From NCBI GenBank assembly GCA_024509875.1, contig JAMPIV010017558.1, positions 186,001 to 250,000 of the forward strand: a stretch of 64,000 bases of DNA, given 5' to 3'. Below the pieces are notes generated by a model, which searched no databases, was not told the origin of the DNA, and saw only the letters and a program-made list of their open reading frames with translations. Source of the DNA: Oreohelix idahoensis (Eukaryota; Mollusca; Gastropoda; Stylommatophora; Oreohelicidae). The translations under genes were made by a program, and so were the position numbers. Shown in pieces: positions 61,265 to 64,000 of the stretch; position 1 is the first letter of the stretch, and every line of letters starts with the position of its first letter.

Positions 61265-61649
61265 ATAAATATTAGACAAACATAAAGGTATGTTTTCAGG
61301 CACTCGTAAGAAATAAAGAAGTAGAAAACTAGACAACAGAAAAACAACAGACGTGAGTGGCTTACCCAGGACCTTTCGTGCGACAACCCCGCCTAGCTAT
61401 GCCCATGGTAAATTTCCTGTGTTATGTCTTACGGTTCGCACTAATGGCCCGTCATTGAAGCATCATTTTTTGGTGATGCCTAAATGGCAGGGAGGATAGT
61501 GTGATTCGCTTGCATAGCTAGGCGGGGTTGTCGCACGGAAGGTCCTGGGTAAGCCACTCACGTCTCTTGTTTTTCTGTTGTCTTGTGTTCTACTTCTTTA
61601 TTTCTTACGAGAGCCTGAAAACATACCTTTATGTTTGTCTAATATTTAT
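61265..61649. mobile_element. Family D fold-back element
   Basis: Two long inverted arms (61265-61405 and about 61520-61649) with about 115 bp between them. Arms match each other and the single-arm copy at 33503-33680. Both arms lack the 13-bp B-box block (ATTTGAACCCCGG) present in the single-arm copy. No ORF of its own. Confidence 0.85.
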
Positions 61650-61679
61650 CCGATTCAAATGAGTTGTAATCCTATTGAT

Positions 61680-62152
61680 CCCATCTCACTGTAACATCCC
61701 CGGCAATCAAGAGGTGGACAGATTGGCAAATGTGAAAAGCTACCTAAGCCTGATGCAAGCATAACTTTTGAAGAGACAGAGTTTTATCAGATGTAGAAAC
61801 AAATGTGATGCAGAGCATCCAGGTCACACACAAAATGATACATACTACCAGCTAAACAGAAGAGAACACGTGGTAATCTTTAGATTCAGCACGAGCCACA
61901 ACGTATTGGGATACTGTATCATCTATTCAACAAGCTAGATATAGGAGCTATCTATGAGCGTAACTGTGACACTGATAAAATGACTGCTGAACATCTGCTT
62001 CTAAGGTGCCCAACATATGAAGAACAGAGAAAGCACATATAGGCCCGTCACCAGTACCATTCGTGGAAAAGCTCTACGGAGATATAAATAGCTTGGAGCT
62101 GCTCACTGCTTTCATTGAAAACATTCAAGTAGACGTCTGAGAGTGTACGAAG
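61680..62152 (+). pseudogene. LINE 3' relic with RNase H end and zinc motif
   Basis: The plus strand, with frame changes, reads NIPGNQEVDRLAN (end of RNase H), then HVVIFRFSTSHN and a CCHC-like site with MTAEHLLLRCPTYEEQRKH. The equivalent region in the young LINE is TIFRLRTGHCRL and HILQNCPTHDKLR. It ends in a CGAAGAAGAAAAG tail (62139-62151). Confidence 0.75.
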
Positions 62153-63019
62153 AAGAAAAGACGTTCGGAAGAAAATTAGAACAAGAAATCAGTGGCTTAA
62201 CAGGAGTTAACTCCAGACCATAAATAAATAAGTTTAATAAAGAATAGAAGCTGAAGTCCCTTAAAAAATATGTCGATATTGCTGAATATGAGCCTGTTTC
62301 ATTGGAACATAAATAAACAAAGAGAAGTCTTGGGGGAAAACTGTAATTGAATTGAGACAAATTAGAGAGATAAAAGGTCGTACATTTCCAATATATAGTA
62401 CCCTCAATGTGTGTTACGTTTGACGCCTGTTCTAACCAGCTATCATCTTCCTCTAAGTCTAATTGAGCCTATTTCATCATCAAACACCATGCCCGGGGGC
62501 GTAGGTGATAACTTCTATCAACAACTTCTTGTCTACAGTCCTGTTCACCAATTCTGTCGTTGACTTCTTTTCGTTAGATCAAACTGTCCAGTACAATCTC
62601 TCTTTCGTCGTACTCTGTCTATTTTTCTGTAATTTTCCTGTTGTCACTATGTATTCCATCTTTCTTCTCCTCATAACATGCACAAAGACAATGGAGTGCT
62701 TCTTTCTAATGTGTGCACTGGTTTCTTTCATGACACCATCATTACTCTTTAGCTGCCCACGGTACTCTTAACGTTCCTTGGTAAAACGACATATATGAGG
62801 CCTCTAGTGCTTTTCCTGCTTGTTTATTAATAGTCCATTACTCACTTTCGAATATCAGGATTGGCTCCATATAGCCCCGAAGAAATATCCTATCTATTGG
62901 CAAAAAGTTGTATAACATACTTTTAACACTGCGGAATGCAACTTTTTCCTGGGCTGTTCTGCTCTTCACTTCTGAGATGCATCTTCCCAGTGGCATTATT
63001 AATGTGAAGGAGAACAGCA
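62153..63019. other. No gene recognised
   Basis: Nothing assignable; weak frames only. Confidence 0.4.
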
Positions 63020-63560
63020 ATGTCAGACCGAGCACCGGAAATACATACTTTCTGAGAGCAGGAAAGTCAGTACACCCCAAACCAAGTAAATCAAGTAGCA
63101 GTTTACCATCCCTTCTTGACTGCAAATGAATGGGAGGTGGCAGTAGACCTACCTGAGCTAGGGCCATATCCAGAGAGCATCAGAAGATCTCGAAAACTGC
63201 CAGATATAGTGCTGCATTTCTCATCATCGCACCAGATTATAATGGTTAAGCTGACCGTGCCATTTGAATCCAGATTGTACGAGCAACACTCGTTCAACGT
63301 GGCCAAGTAAAATGATCTGGCCGCGGACTTGAGACACGATGGGTTCACTGCAAGGGTCATGGTTGTTGAGGTGGATGCAAGAGGTCTCCTGGCGGCCTCA
63401 GTGTATGATCTACTGAAACATTTGGGGTTGAGGGGACAGTCAAGAACAAGTGCACTCAAAGGCCCAGAGAAACTGCGCAAAAGGCATCGTGCTGGCTGTG
63501 GAACAACCGTAACGGGCTATGGAACTCGGGACAGTAATTTGTTTTCAACATAGGGGTTAC
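63020..63560 (+). pseudogene. Relic of a conserved retroelement C-terminal domain (PD-(D/E)xK-like)
   Basis: In broken frames: FLRAGKSVHPKPSKSSSSLP, then EWEVAVDLPELGPYPESIRR, LPDIVLHFSSS and IIMVKLTVPFES, a stop, then LRHDGFTARVMVVEV and LLAASVYDLLKHLGLRG. This layout (RPDIVL...ELTVP...EVG.RG) recurs at the 3' ends of reverse-transcriptase-type gene models in fish and invertebrates and looks nuclease-like. Here the usual Arg before PDIVL is Leu and the usual Glu before LTVP is Lys, so it is dead. Confidence 0.5.
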
Positions 63561-64000
63561 TTTCACAATTGCCTCCAGCTGGTAGAAAATAGGAATTTGA
63601 AAGATGCAACCACGGTGGAGTGGGTTCAGTTCACCGCACAAGACAACAGGAGGCTGGCACTTGGGAGTCATGACCCAAGTGGGCTCGCCCCCCTTAGAGT
63701 GTAAAGGAGATTAAGGAGCCGAAACACTTGATCAATGGGGGGACGCTTCTGTCGTAAATTTTTAAAGATAGGTCAGAAGATATTTATGGTCCCGTCTGAG
63801 CAGAGTGGAGGTCTAGTGGTAAAATATCGGAGAATAAATGTGTGGAAATCTTTTTTCACCAGGAAATTTGTCGTGAAGATCAGATCTTCTCCCAGTCTGC
63901 AGTAATTTCTCTAGTCCAGCCTATCTATTGGGACTATATTTTGGGTATGCAGAGGATTTAAGGCCTCCCGTATAAAATCTGGTTACACTACGCCCGCCCA
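63561..64000. other. No gene recognised (window end)
   Basis: The first 150 bp may still belong to the preceding relic. Nothing else seen. Confidence 0.35.

Overview
This is a transposon-crowded piece of an animal nuclear genome. There are no bacterial operons, ribosome binding sites or CRISPR arrays. It holds one spliced protein-coding gene, a near-intact LTR retrotransposon and at least five LINE lineages, a hAT transposon and many short TIR or tRNA-derived repeats. The mixture (INT-before-RT gypsy element, RTE-like and RNase-H-bearing LINEs, many SINE families) suggests a marine invertebrate, most likely a mollusc. That assignment is inference; no diagnostic host marker beyond the one conserved gene is visible.

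Layout. 752-9842: an LTR retrotransposon with 1.14-kb LTRs, a GGTTA target-site duplication (TSD), gag-protease and pol, in which integrase precedes reverse transcriptase. 11605-49699 (minus strand): the nucleolar GTPase gene GNL2/NOG2, of which 14 coding exons can be read in phase; the first coding exon was not found. Its introns carry most of the repeats: SINE families A, B, E, F, retroposon families G, H and I, TIR/tRNA chimeras (C and D), pieces of two LINE families (J and K), older LINE relics, a pogo/Tigger relic, and a complete hAT element at 33885-41101 whose transposase is split by a 3-kb LINE. 50104-57242: an RTE-like LINE interrupted by a full-length RNase-H-bearing LINE (51634-55945). 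57.3-64 kb: LINE pieces, a fold-back element and relics.

How it fits together. Target-site duplications let most insertions be delimited to the base and put in order: for example LINE J into hAT, I-like LINE into LINE J, SINE E into SINE F, SINE E into a minisatellite, and SINE B plus SINE A into family I. Frameshifts in the young elements mostly sit in A or T homopolymers, so some elements may be less damaged than they look.

The strongest candidates for something little described are the chimeric elements with long terminal inverted repeats plus a tRNA-like B box (families C and D), the ~615-bp retroposon family G, and the inverted-domain-order gypsy element. Family letters (A-K) are my labels for this window only.
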